DNA of 64,000 nt, taken from contig NZ_CP024869.1 in NCBI RefSeq assembly GCF_003052165.1, forward strand, positions 964,001-1,028,000, in the 5' to 3' direction. Within the stretch, counting starts at the first letter, position 1. Every line of letters begins with the position of its first letter. Under the pieces are notes generated by a model. The model was not told the DNA's origin. It ran no database searches and saw nothing but the letters and a program-made list of their open reading frames with translations. Below, in pieces: positions 8,221-16,498 of this stretch. This stretch comes from Dietzia sp. JS16-p6b (GTDB lineage: Bacteria > Actinomycetota > Actinomycetes > Mycobacteriales > Mycobacteriaceae). The position numbers and the translations under genes are program-made.

Positions 8221-9711
8221 TCAGGAGGTGAGGGCGGCGGCGACGCGATCGGCCAGAGCGGTCAGCCGTCGTCCGGCATCCTCCCGGTCGGACGTCGACG
8301 GACGTGGGGTCGTCCACGCTTCGACGTAGGTCTTGAGCAGGGGCTCGGTGCCCGACGGGCGGATCACCGCCCGTGCACCCTCGGTCACGACACGGAGACC
8401 CGCCGAACCGTCCACAGGTGATACGGACCCGGTCGCGCTCAGCCGTTCGGCCACGCGACGGAGCTCCGAGCGGGGCTCGGCACCGGGGGCGAGTGGATGG
8501 GCGACGTTGCGCCGGAGGTGCGCACCGAACTCCTCGGCGAGCGCGTCGAGCCCCGCACCGACCGACCGCCCGGCCGACCCGACCATCGCGCACCACGCGC
8601 CGGCCGCGGAGATGCCGTCCTTGTCCGCCACCACCTCAGGGAGCACACAGTGGCCGATCGCCTCCTCGTACGCGTAGAGCAGGTGATCGGCCGCGCGGAC
8701 CAGCCATTTGAACCCGGTGAGCGTCTCCACGTGCCGGCCCCCGCGGGCCGGGACGAGGAGCGAGGGCAGTCTCGACGACACGAGGGTGGAGGCCACGACC
8801 GGGACGCCTGGCCCCGAGCCCGGTGCCCGGACCGATCCGGGGAGCGGGGTGGTCAGCAGGTGGTCGGCGAGCAGCCCGCCGGTGTCGTCGCCGTCGAGCA
8901 TCCGCCACCGCCCGTCCGGGGTCCGGTAGCCCATCGCGCACCGGTCCGCGTCCGGATCGAGCGCCAGCGCGACATCCGCACCGATCTCCTCCGCGACCCG
9001 TCGAAGGCGCAGGGTGGTGGCCGGCCGCTCCGGATTGGGCGACTCGACGGTGGGGAAGTCCGGATCCGGGTGCTCCTGCTCGGGCACCAGGGTCACGTCG
9101 TCGATCCCGATCCCGGCCAGGACGCGTCGGCAGATCTCGCCGCCCACCCCGTGAACGGGGGTCAGGGCCACGCGCGGGGGCCGGGCGGGGACGGGCAGAC
9201 CGGCCACGACGGAGGCCACGTAGTCGTCGACGAGCGTGGGGTCCACCCGCGCACCGGTCGCGGTGCCATCCCGGACGCCGACCCCCTCACGCTCCGCCGC
9301 CCTGAGGTGTTGCTCGATGTGGGAGTCCGTCGGGGGGACGATCTGTGCTCCGTCCGGGCCGTAGACCTTGATCCCGTTGTCGGTGGCGGGGTTGTGCGAG
9401 GCCGTCACCACCAGTCCGGCGACCGCACCCCTGGACCGCACCGCCGCCGCGATGACGGGGGTGGGGACGGGCGAGCCCGGGACGACGACGACGAGGCCGT
9501 GCGCGGTCAGGACGGCGGCCACCACGTCGACGAATCCCGCCGAGCCGTGCCGGGCGTCACCCCCCACGATGACGGTCGAACCGGCGGGCTCACGCGTCCG
9601 AAGGTGGCGGGCGACGGCGGTGGCGACCAGTGTGACCGTGCCGGCGTTCATCCGGTCCGGCCCCGGACCAAGCTGGGCGCGGACTCCCGCGGTGCCGAAG
9701 GTCAGGGGCAC
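8221..9711 (-). CDS. pmmB: Phospho-sugar mutase (PmmB type), short at the N-terminus
   Basis: Alpha-D-phosphohexomutase. The phosphoserine loop TASHNP is at 103-108 (Ser105) and the magnesium-binding loop DPDADRC at 252-258. Phosphate-binding sequence RPSGTEPLLK near the C-terminus completes the set. Substrate could be phosphomannose, phosphoglucose or phosphopentose; its place among nucleoside salvage genes (upp, punA) makes phosphopentomutase activity worth considering. At 496 residues it lacks roughly 35 residues found at the N-terminus of the M. tuberculosis protein as I recall it. The GTG at 9711 directly begins the conserved PLTFGTAGVR segment, and no upstream in-frame start exists before the punA stop 24 bp away. 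Confidence 0.88.
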   Translation of the reverse strand: MPLTFGTAGVRAQLGPGPDRMNAGTVTLVATAVARHLRTREPAGSTVIVGGDARHGSAGFVDVVAAVLTAHGLVVVVPGSPVPTPVIAAAVRSRGAVAGLVVTASHNPATDNGIKVYGPDGAQIVPPTDSHIEQHLRAAEREGVGVRDGTATGARVDPTLVDDYVASVVAGLPVPARPPRVALTPVHGVGGEICRRVLAGIGIDDVTLVPEQEHPDPDFPTVESPNPERPATTLRLRRVAEEIGADVALALDPDADRCAMGYRTPDGRWRMLDGDDTGGLLADHLLTTPLPGSVRAPGSGPGVPVVASTLVSSRLPSLLVPARGGRHVETLTGFKWLVRAADHLLYAYEEAIGHCVLPEVVADKDGISAAGAWCAMVGSAGRSVGAGLDALAEEFGAHLRRNVAHPLAPGAEPRSELRRVAERLSATGSVSPVDGSAGLRVVTEGARAVIRPSGTEPLLKTYVEAWTTPRPSTSDREDAGRRLTALADRVAAALTS

Positions 9712-9735
9712 GGCGCGCTCCCGGGCATGTCCTGC

Positions 9736-10569
9736 TCAGGCCCGCGCGACGGCGGGGACGAGCGCGCGGAGGGCGCGCGAGAGCCGTTCGGATCCGGCGG
9801 TCCCCGCGGCCAGGACCTCGGCGTGGTCGAGGGGCTGCCCGGTGACTCCGGCGGCGAGGTTGGTCACCAGCGACACCCCGACCACCCGCAGTCCGAGTCC
9901 TCTGGCCGCCACGGTCTCCGGGACGGTCGACATCCCCACCAGGTCGGCGCCGAGGGTGCGCAGCATCCTGATCTCGGCCGGGGTCTCGTACTGGGGGCCG
10001 GGCATCGCGGCGTAGACGCCCTCGGCCGGTCGGGTCCCGGTGGCCGCCCGGAGCGCCTCCGCCGCCACCCGGCGCAGGCGCGGCGAGTAGGCGTCCACGA
10101 GGTCGACGAAGGCGGGGCCGGTCAGGGGGGACCGGCCCGTCAGGTTGAGGTGGTCGCGGATCAGGACGAGTTCGCCCACCGCGAGATCCTCCCGGACACC
10201 GCCGGCGGCGTTGGTGAGGACCAGGGCGTCGGAACCGACCGCGGCCGCGAGGTGTGCGGGGTGGACCACGGGCTCGGTGCCCACGCCCTCGTAGAGGTGG
10301 GTGCGCCCGGCGACCACCACCACCGGCAGCCCGTCGACCAGGCAGCTCGTCACCGTCCCGCGGTGACCGGCGGCCGACGGTGGCACGAACCCGGGCAGCC
10401 CGGCCATCGGGACGGCCACCGCGGTTCCGGGGTCGGCCAGTCCCACGACCAGATCGGACCAGCCGGAACCCAGGACGAGGGTCACCCGGTGGGCGGGTCG
10501 CCCGCTCGCGCGGGCGACGGCGTCCGCGGCCGCGCGGGCGTCGGCGGTGGGGGAGAGCAGAGGCGGCAT
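9736..10569 (-). CDS. punA: Purine nucleoside phosphorylase
   Basis: Phosphorolysis of inosine or guanosine to base plus ribose-1-phosphate. 277 residues, the trimeric (low molecular mass) class. Recognisable motifs are LVLGSGWSD (phosphate site) near residue 28, [23 protein letters not shown], and [17 protein letters not shown] followed by [12 protein letters not shown], which contains the purine-site residues. ATG 10569 begins [11 protein letters not shown]; the longer frame reading from 10677 overlaps the neighbouring gene and looks like a shadow. It precedes pmmB on the same strand with 24 bp between them, consistent with a ribose-phosphate salvage unit. Confidence 0.94.
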   Translation of the reverse strand: MPPLLSPTADARAAADAVARASGRPAHRVTLVLGSGWSDLVVGLADPGTAVAVPMAGLPGFVPPSAAGHRGTVTSCLVDGLPVVVVAGRTHLYEGVGTEPVVHPAHLAAAVGSDALVLTNAAGGVREDLAVGELVLIRDHLNLTGRSPLTGPAFVDLVDAYSPRLRRVAAEALRAATGTRPAEGVYAAMPGPQYETPAEIRMLRTLGADLVGMSTVPETVAARGLGLRVVGVSLVTNLAAGVTGQPLDHAEVLAAGTAGSERLSRALRALVPAVARA

Positions 10570-10591
10570 CGACACAGGTGTACCCGGAGTC

Positions 10592-11128
10592 CTACGCGCC
10601 CGGGCCGACGTTGCGGGATTCCCGGGTACGCAGTTCCCGCACATAGGGGTCGGGCGCGCCGGCGCACTCGGCGGCATCCGCCAGGAGGCCCAGATACCGC
10701 GCCGACGGCAGGCCTCCCTCGAAGGCGTCCATGACGTACAGCCAGACCAGTTCCGTGCCCTCCGCCGGGCCGGGGGAGGGCGAGGTGACCGCGAACTCGG
10801 ACTCCTGGGCGCCGACCGGGGGCCCGGGGGGGACGGCGGGACGGCGCTCCACCCGGACCCGGATCTTCCGGGCCGGCATCGAGTCCGTGCCCTCCCACCG
10901 GTCGAGGGCGCGGGCGTCGTCGTCGGGGACGTCGTAGAGCACCACGAACACCCTCGACTCCGGGTCCTCGACCACCGTGGCGACGGCGCCCTCCCATGTC
11001 GGGTCCTCGCCCGCGAAGGTCAGACGCCAGCCGTGCAGCCACGCGGTTCCGGCGAACGGTGAGTGCGGCGCGCGGGCGTTCATCTGTTCGGGATGCATGT
11101 TGGTCCCGTACGCGGCGTAGAGAGGCAC
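10592..11128 (-). CDS. Gamma-glutamylcyclotransferase-like protein
   Basis: 178 residues of the GGCT/AIG2 fold. It starts [15 protein letters not shown], the family's nucleotide-like loop YGxNM, followed by [12 protein letters not shown] and a conserved acidic stretch ([16 protein letters not shown]), whose Glu is the likely general acid/base. It may act on gamma-glutamyl peptides or modified amines; the substrate is unknown. GTG 11128 is chosen because the family motif begins immediately and a -10 hexamer lies 7 bp upstream. The same gene lies between punA and lpdA in M. tuberculosis (Rv3304 position). It ends 22 bp before punA. Confidence 0.82.
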   Translation of the reverse strand: MPLYAAYGTNMHPEQMNARAPHSPFAGTAWLHGWRLTFAGEDPTWEGAVATVVEDPESRVFVVLYDVPDDDARALDRWEGTDSMPARKIRVRVERRPAVPPGPPVGAQESEFAVTSPSPGPAEGTELVWLYVMDAFEGGLPSARYLGLLADAAECAGAPDPYVRELRTRESRNVGPGA

Positions 11129-11135
11129 GGCGACC

Positions 11136-11141
11136 AGAGTA
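11136..11141 (-). promoter_or_regulatory. Leaderless-type -10 element of the GGCT-like gene
   Basis: TACTCT on the minus strand, 7 bp upstream of the GTG at 11128, with no Shine-Dalgarno sequence between. The spacing puts the transcription start at the start codon. Confidence 0.6.
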
Positions 11142-11280
11142 GTCCCTCGGCCGGGTGTGGCCCCGGCGTCCTCCGGCCCCGTGCCGCCGGTTCGACTACC
11201 GTGTACGGCGGACGCGACGCGGTCCACCACAGTGGCCCGCGGCGCCCGGCCCCGACCCCGTGACCCGTGGAGGACCACCT

Positions 11281-12687
11281 GTGACGCAGCGCATCATCAT
11301 CATCGGCGGCGGTCCCGCCGGTTACGAGGCCGCCCTGGTGGCCGCCCAGTACGGTGCGGATGTCACGATCGTGGACGCCGAGGGGATCGGCGGTAACTGC
11401 GTGCTCACCGACTGCGTGCCCTCCAAGACGTTCATCGCGACCACGGGCGTGCGCACGGACATGCGCCGCGCCGAGGAGATGGGCGTCGAGATGCACTTCG
11501 ACCCCACCGCCTACCGGCTCGGCCAGGTCAACGGCCGGGTCAAGTCACTGGCCCGCGCCCAGTCCGCCGACATCAGGTCCCAGCTCCAGCGCGAGGGCGT
11601 GCGGCTGTTGTCGGGTACCGCGCGGCTGCACGATTCGCGGCCGGGAATGGCCTCGCACCGCGTGCTCGTGTCCCTGGACAACGGCCAGGAGAAGATCCTC
11701 GACGCGGACGTGGTGCTGATCGCCACCGGTTCCAATCCGCGCATCATCTCCGGCGCGGAGCCGGACGGGGAGCGGATCCTGACCTGGCGGCAGCTCTATG
11801 ACCTCACCGAGCTCCCCTCGCATCTGGTGGTCGTGGGGTCCGGTGTGACCGGTGCCGAGTTCGTCTCCGCGTTCACGGAGATGGGCGTCAAGGTCACCAT
11901 GGTCTCCAGCCGCGACCGCGTCCTGCCCCACGAGGACGCCGACGCGGCGCTGGTGCTGGAGGAGGCGCTCAGCGAGCGTGGCGTCGCTCTGGTCAAGCAC
12001 GCCCGCGCGGACGCGGTCGAGCACCACGAGGACGGGATCATCGTCCGACTGGGCGACGGCCGGACCGTCAAGGGGTCGCATGCCCTGATGTGCGTGGGTT
12101 CGGTACCCAACACCGGTGACCTGGGATTGGAGAGCGCCGGCATCGAGGTCCAGCGCAGCGGGCACATCAAGGTCGACCGCGTCTCCCGCACCACCGCCGC
12201 CGGCATCTACGCCGCTGGGGACTGTACCGATCTGTTCCCCCTGGCCTCGGTGGCGGCGATGCAGGGTCGCATCGCGATGTACCACGCGCTGGGCGAAGGG
12301 GTCAGTCCCATCAAACTCCGCACCGTCGCATCGGCGGTCTTCACCCGACCCGAGATCGCCACCGTCGGCATCTCCCACGCGCAGATCGAGAGCGGGGAGG
12401 TCCCCGCCCGAGTCGAGGTGTACCCGCTGGCGGGCAACCCCCGCGCGAAGATGCGCAGCCTCCGCCGCGGTTTCGTGAAGCTCTTCTGCCGACCGGCCTC
12501 CGGGGTGGTGATCGGTGGGGTGATCGTGGCCCCCACCGCGTCCGAGCTCATCCTGCCCGTCTCCGTTGCCGTGCGGAATCAGCTCACAGTGGGCGACCTC
12601 GCCGGATCCTTCTCCGTCTACCCCTCCATGACCGGGTCGATCACGGAGGCCGCGCGCCAGCTCATGCGGCACGACGACCTGGACTGA
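11281..12687 (+). CDS. lpdA: LpdA-type flavoprotein disulfide-reductase family NAD(P)H quinone reductase
   Basis: 468-residue FAD protein with the first Rossmann motif IIIIGGGPAGYEA (5-17), the second VVGSGVTGAEF near 187 and the C-terminal dimer domain. M. tuberculosis LpdA (Rv3303c) is known as a quinone reductase, not a lipoamide dehydrogenase, because it lacks one redox cysteine and the His-Glu pair. Here Cys40 and Cys45 form an intact CxxxxC pair (GNCVLTDCVPSK), while the catalytic His and Glu positions are Tyr447 and Gly452 (VYPSMTG). GTG 11281 follows a good GGAGG site. The next gene downstream is glpD in M. tuberculosis; here the iron transporter intervenes. Confidence 0.9.
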   Translation: MTQRIIIIGGGPAGYEAALVAAQYGADVTIVDAEGIGGNCVLTDCVPSKTFIATTGVRTDMRRAEEMGVEMHFDPTAYRLGQVNGRVKSLARAQSADIRSQLQREGVRLLSGTARLHDSRPGMASHRVLVSLDNGQEKILDADVVLIATGSNPRIISGAEPDGERILTWRQLYDLTELPSHLVVVGSGVTGAEFVSAFTEMGVKVTMVSSRDRVLPHEDADAALVLEEALSERGVALVKHARADAVEHHEDGIIVRLGDGRTVKGSHALMCVGSVPNTGDLGLESAGIEVQRSGHIKVDRVSRTTAAGIYAAGDCTDLFPLASVAAMQGRIAMYHALGEGVSPIKLRTVASAVFTRPEIATVGISHAQIESGEVPARVEVYPLAGNPRAKMRSLRRGFVKLFCRPASGVVIGGVIVAPTASELILPVSVAVRNQLTVGDLAGSFSVYPSMTGSITEAARQLMRHDDLD

Positions 12688-12720
12688 TCCGGGGCGGGTG
12701 GACCGGGGTGAAGCCTCGAA

Positions 12721-12739
12721 TAAGTTTAGGCTAAGCTCA
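12721..12739 (+). promoter_or_regulatory. IdeR/DtxR-type iron box
   Basis: The 19-bp sequence starting TAAGTTTAGGCTAAG matches the classical DtxR/IdeR consensus (TTAGGTTAGGCTAACCTAA) at 15 of 19 positions by my count. It lies 48 bp before the start of an iron-transporter binding protein. The box also carries TAGGCT, which could serve as the -10, so Fe(II)-repressor binding would block transcription. Confidence 0.78.
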
Positions 12740-12787
12740 CACCCGGTGTCGGCGACGCGGCACCGGGACTGTGAGGGAGGAACCCTG

Positions 12788-13813
12788 ATGATGCGACGCC
12801 GCCTGGCCGCGCTCGCCGCCGTCGGTTCGCTGGTGGTGGGGCTGGCGGCCTGCACCACGGACGGTGCCGGAGACGATTCCGATGCGCTGGTGGTCTACTC
12901 GGGCCGCAGCGAGAACCTCGTCGGCCCGCTGCTGGCGCAGATCGGGGAGAGGACCGGTATCGACCTCGAGGTGCGGTACGCGAGCACCCCCGAGATGGCC
13001 GCCCAGATCGCGGAGGAGGGCCAGGCCAGCCCCGCCGACATCTTCTTCTCTCAGGACGCAGGTGCGCTCGGCGCCCTGTCCAAGGAGGGTCTGCTCGAGC
13101 CGCTCGACGAGGCGACGATCGCGCAGGTCCCCGCCCAGTACCGGGCGACCGACGGGACCTGGGTCGCGACGAGCCTGCGCGCCCGCGTGCTGGTCTATGA
13201 CTCGGAGGTGCTCGAGGAGTCCGAGGTCCCGGACACCATCGACGCCCTCACCGAGCCCGAGTGGAGGGGCAAGGTCGGGTACGCCCCCACCAACGCCTCG
13301 TTCCAGTCCTTCGTCACCGGACTGCGGGTCGACCGCGGCGACGAGGCGGCCGAGCAGTGGCTCCGCGACTTCCTGGCCAACGAGCCGAAGACCTACGACA
13401 ACAACGTGGCGCTCCTCGAGGCGGCCGACACCGGCGACGTCGAGCTCGGACTGACCAATCACTACTACTGGTACAACACCGCCCAGGAGAAGGGCGAGGA
13501 GAACATGCGGGCGCGGGTGCACTACCTGACCAAGGGCGATCCCGGTGCGCTGGTCAACGTGGCCGGCGTCGGTGTGCTCGCCTCGTCGGACCGCCAGGAG
13601 GACGCGCTCCGGGTGGTCCAGGAGCTCCTCGGGGAGCAGTCCCAGCTCTACTTCCTCGAGGAGGACAGCGAGTACCCGGTCGTGCCGGGCATCACCTCGG
13701 ACGCCGTCGGTCTGCCCCCACTCGAGTCCCTCGGGGGGCCCGATATCGATCTCGGGGACCTGGACGGGCTCGAGCAGACCCAGCAGATGCTCACTCGCGT
13801 GGGCATGATCTGA
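12788..13813 (+). CDS. Iron(III) ABC transporter substrate-binding lipoprotein
   Basis: 341 residues. A lipoprotein signal peptide ends in LAAC (Cys22). The mature part is a type II periplasmic-binding fold of the FbpA/FutA ferric-ion family, with VVYSGRSENL at the first strand and the paired tyrosines of LTNHYYWYN near 222-230, typical Fe(III) ligands. ATG 12788 follows a GGGAGG site at 7 bp; ATG 12791 is the alternative. It is the first gene of a binding protein-permease-ATPase operon behind an IdeR-type box, so iron repression is expected. The operon interrupts the lpdA-glpD order seen in M. tuberculosis. Confidence 0.9.
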   Translation: MMRRRLAALAAVGSLVVGLAACTTDGAGDDSDALVVYSGRSENLVGPLLAQIGERTGIDLEVRYASTPEMAAQIAEEGQASPADIFFSQDAGALGALSKEGLLEPLDEATIAQVPAQYRATDGTWVATSLRARVLVYDSEVLEESEVPDTIDALTEPEWRGKVGYAPTNASFQSFVTGLRVDRGDEAAEQWLRDFLANEPKTYDNNVALLEAADTGDVELGLTNHYYWYNTAQEKGEENMRARVHYLTKGDPGALVNVAGVGVLASSDRQEDALRVVQELLGEQSQLYFLEEDSEYPVVPGITSDAVGLPPLESLGGPDIDLGDLDGLEQTQQMLTRVGMI

Positions 13814-13845
13814 CGGTTCCGCCATAGACGCCCGTCCCCGTCTGC

Positions 13846-13879
13846 GTGGCGGCCGCCCCCTCCTCGGGGCGGCCGCCAC
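13846..13879 (+). promoter_or_regulatory. Intercistronic stem-loop before the permease gene
   Basis: A perfect 14-bp inverted repeat (13846-13859 and 13866-13879) with a 6-base loop, almost all G/C, lies between the binding-protein stop and the permease start and ends one base before the GTG at 13881. It could stabilise the binding-protein message, stop part of the transcription, or hold back translation of the permease. Confidence 0.55.
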
Positions 13880-13880
13880 T

Positions 13881-15428
13881 GTGGCGTGCTCCGCGGCCCT
13901 CATCCCGCTGGTCTATCTGTTCATCCGTGCGGGGGAACGTGGCCCGGCCTACGCCCTCGAGGTGGTCCGGTCCGGTCGGTCCGCCGAACTGCTGGTCAAC
14001 ACCGTCGTGCTGGTGGTGCTGGTCACCGCGGCGAGTGTGGTGGTGGGCGTGACCCTGGCGTGGCTGACGGTGAGGACGGATCTCCCCGGTGCGCCGCTGA
14101 TCGGAGCGCTGCTCTGCGTGCCGCTCGCCATGCCGTCCTACGTCCTCGGCTACCTGTGGGTGGCGGACTTCCCACGGTTCCTCGGTCTGCCCGGGTCGGT
14201 CGTCGTGTTGACGATCTCGTGTTACCCGTACGTCTACCTCCCCGCCGCCGCGGCACTGCGGAGCGTCGACCCCGGTCTCGAGGAGGTCGCACGGACGCTG
14301 GGCCGCGGGTCGGTCAGGGCCGTGCTCGGTGTGACGTTGCGCCAGATCAGGCCCGCGGTCGCGGCCGGGGCGCTCCTGGTGGCCCTGTACACGCTCTCGG
14401 ACTTCGGAGCGGTGGCCATGCTGCGGTTCGACGCGTTCACCGTCGGGATCTACCACAGCTACCGGGCCTCGTTCGACAGGGTGCCCGCGGCGGTCCTGGC
14501 CTGTGTGCTCATCCTGGTGGCGCTCGTGGTGATGGTGGGAGAGCGGCGGGCCCGACGGGGCGAGGTGGCGAGGGTCGGCGCCGGGGTGGACTCTCTCCCG
14601 GACCGCGTCCGGCTCGGACGGTTCATGCCGCCGGCGCTGCTGGTGGTGGGGGTGGTCCTGGCCGGCGGCGTTCTCGCCCCGCTCGTCGGCCTGGTCCGGT
14701 GGGTGCGGGCCGCCGCCGAGGTCGACGTCTCGTGGGATCCGGTCCTCTCGGCCGCGGCCACGACCGCGGGCGTGTCCGGCATCGCGGCGCTGGTGACGAT
14801 CGTGCTGGCCCTTCCCATCGGGATCCTCGCGGCGCGGTCGGACGGCCCGCTCGCCCGGACCACCGAGGCGGTCGCCCAGATCGGTTTCGCCCTGCCCGGT
14901 ATCACGGTCGGACTGGCCGTCGTGTTCGTGGGGATCCGATTGGTTCCCGGCCTGTACCAGCAGGTCCCCATGCTCGTGTTCGGATACGTGGTGCTGTTCC
15001 TCCCGCTCGCCGTGGGAGTGGTCCGGTCCGCGATCGGCGCGATACCGACCGCCCTCGAGGACGCCTCGGGGGCGCTGGGGTCGGGCCGGTTCCGGACCTT
15101 CGTCCGCGTGGTCGCGCCGCTGTCGATGCCGGGCGTCCTCGCCGGGGGGAGCCTGGTGTTCCTCAGCGTGGCCAAGGAACTCCCCGCGACCCTTCTACTC
15201 CGCCCCACGGGGACGCAGACCCTGGCCACCGCCATGTGGTCCCACACGGAGGTGGCGGCCTACTCGCAGGCCGCTCCCTACGCCGCGATGCTGGTGGCCG
15301 TGGCGGTGATCCCCGCCGTGGTGCTCGGCCGGTCCTTCGGGTGGGGTACGGGCGGGTCCGGGCGGGGAGTACCGGCCCGGGCGGCCATCTCGGCTCGTTC
15401 GGAGGAGACCCAGGTGAGTGCCACATGA
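13881..15428 (+). CDS. Iron(III) ABC transporter permease, fused two-domain type
   Basis: About 515 residues with around 12 membrane segments and two copies of the ABC permease core. EEA-like coupling loops are visible as LEEVARTLGRGSVRAV and LEDASGALGSGRFRTF, typical of FbpB-type iron permeases, which carry both halves in one chain. The start is uncertain. GTG 13881 is the first usable codon in frame but has no ribosome site and already lies in the first membrane segment; the frame is open back to 13809 without ATG, GTG or TTG. An ATA at 13824 would give a natural charged N-terminus. The stop overlaps the ATPase start (ATGA). Confidence 0.85.
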   Translation: MACSAALIPLVYLFIRAGERGPAYALEVVRSGRSAELLVNTVVLVVLVTAASVVVGVTLAWLTVRTDLPGAPLIGALLCVPLAMPSYVLGYLWVADFPRFLGLPGSVVVLTISCYPYVYLPAAAALRSVDPGLEEVARTLGRGSVRAVLGVTLRQIRPAVAAGALLVALYTLSDFGAVAMLRFDAFTVGIYHSYRASFDRVPAAVLACVLILVALVVMVGERRARRGEVARVGAGVDSLPDRVRLGRFMPPALLVVGVVLAGGVLAPLVGLVRWVRAAAEVDVSWDPVLSAAATTAGVSGIAALVTIVLALPIGILAARSDGPLARTTEAVAQIGFALPGITVGLAVVFVGIRLVPGLYQQVPMLVFGYVVLFLPLAVGVVRSAIGAIPTALEDASGALGSGRFRTFVRVVAPLSMPGVLAGGSLVFLSVAKELPATLLLRPTGTQTLATAMWSHTEVAAYSQAAPYAAMLVAVAVIPAVVLGRSFGWGTGGSGRGVPARAAISARSEETQVSAT

Positions 15429-16498
15429 CGGGCGACAGACGCCCCGGTGGCGTTCTCGAGCTCCGGGGGGTCGCCGGGGGCTACGGCGGCGCCACCGTGG
15501 TCCGAGACCTCGATCTGACCGTGGGCTCGGGCGAGGCGCTGGCCGTCCTCGGTGCCTCCGGGTCGGGTAAGACCACCGTCCTGCGCATGATCGCCGGGCT
15601 CCACCCCGTCTCGGCGGGGCGGATTCTCGTCGACGGTCGCCGGGTGGACCCGCTGCCCGCCCAACATCGCGGGATAGGTCTGGTCCCCCAGCAGGGCGCC
15701 CTGTTCCCGCACCTGTCGGTGGCCAAGAACGTCGGGTTCGGACTCGTGCCGGTCGACCCGCTGGCGCGATGGCGGAGCCGGAGGGAACGCGCGGCCCGGG
15801 TGCGCGAGGTCCTGGACCTCGTCGGGTTGGCGGACCGCGCCGACGACCGCCCTTCCCGACTGTCCGGCGGTCAGCAGCAGCGGGTCGCGCTGGCACGAGC
15901 TCTCGCCCCGGGTTCGGGCTTGATCCTCCTGGACGAGCCGTTCAGCGCTCTCGACGCCGCCCTACGGGGGCGGGTCCGCGCGGAGGTCTCGGCGCTGCTC
16001 GCGGAGTCCGGCGCGACGTCGGTCCTCGTCACCCACGACCGCGCGGAGGCGCTGGCCACCGCTGACCGGGTGGCCGTGCTCATCGACGGTCGTCTCGCCC
16101 AGGTCGACACTCCCGAACGGCTCTACTATCACCCGGTCAGTCGTGAGGTCGCCCAGCTCGCGGGAGAGGTCGTCCTGCTCCCGGCCGCCGCGGACGGCGG
16201 GGTCGCGCAGACCGCGATCGGCACCGTCCCGCTCGACTCGCCCGCGCACGGCGACGGAACCGTCCTGTGGCGCCCCGAGAGCCTGGCGGTCCGACGGGTC
16301 GGAGCAGAGGGTCACGGAGTGTGCACGGGCGTGGAGTTCGTCGGCGCGTCGACCCTGGTCCGGATGCGCTTCGACGGGACCGGGCAGAGCTTCGCGGTCC
16401 CCGTCTCGGGCGGCCGGATCGTCGAGGTGGGGGACCGGGTGGAGGTGACGCCCTCGCGGCCCGCCGTCTTCCACGCCGGGCCGCCGACCCCCGGCTGA
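15425..16498 (+). CDS. Iron(III) ABC transporter ATP-binding protein
   Basis: 357 residues. Walker A GASGSGKTT (about 45-53), Q-loop in LVPQQGALFPHLS, signature LSGGQQQR, Walker B GLILLDEPFSALD and switch histidine in LVTHDR are all present. A C-terminal TOBE-like domain (about 260-350) follows, as in FbpC. It powers ferric ion uptake with the two upstream genes. The ATG overlaps the permease stop by 4 bp. Its own stop abuts the convergent glpK stop with no bases between, so no room is left for a terminator outside the coding regions. Confidence 0.93.
   Translation: MTGDRRPGGVLELRGVAGGYGGATVVRDLDLTVGSGEALAVLGASGSGKTTVLRMIAGLHPVSAGRILVDGRRVDPLPAQHRGIGLVPQQGALFPHLSVAKNVGFGLVPVDPLARWRSRRERAARVREVLDLVGLADRADDRPSRLSGGQQQRVALARALAPGSGLILLDEPFSALDAALRGRVRAEVSALLAESGATSVLVTHDRAEALATADRVAVLIDGRLAQVDTPERLYYHPVSREVAQLAGEVVLLPAAADGGVAQTAIGTVPLDSPAHGDGTVLWRPESLAVRRVGAEGHGVCTGVEFVGASTLVRMRFDGTGQSFAVPVSGGRIVEVGDRVEVTPSRPAVFHAGPPTPG

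Noticed and set aside
13805-13847. ATG inside the end of the iron-binding protein gene, or GTG 13846, as start of the permease
   Set aside because: ATG 13805 is in another frame and meets a stop at once. GTG 13846 would need an extra base in a C run; it stays only as a possible sequencing-error scenario.
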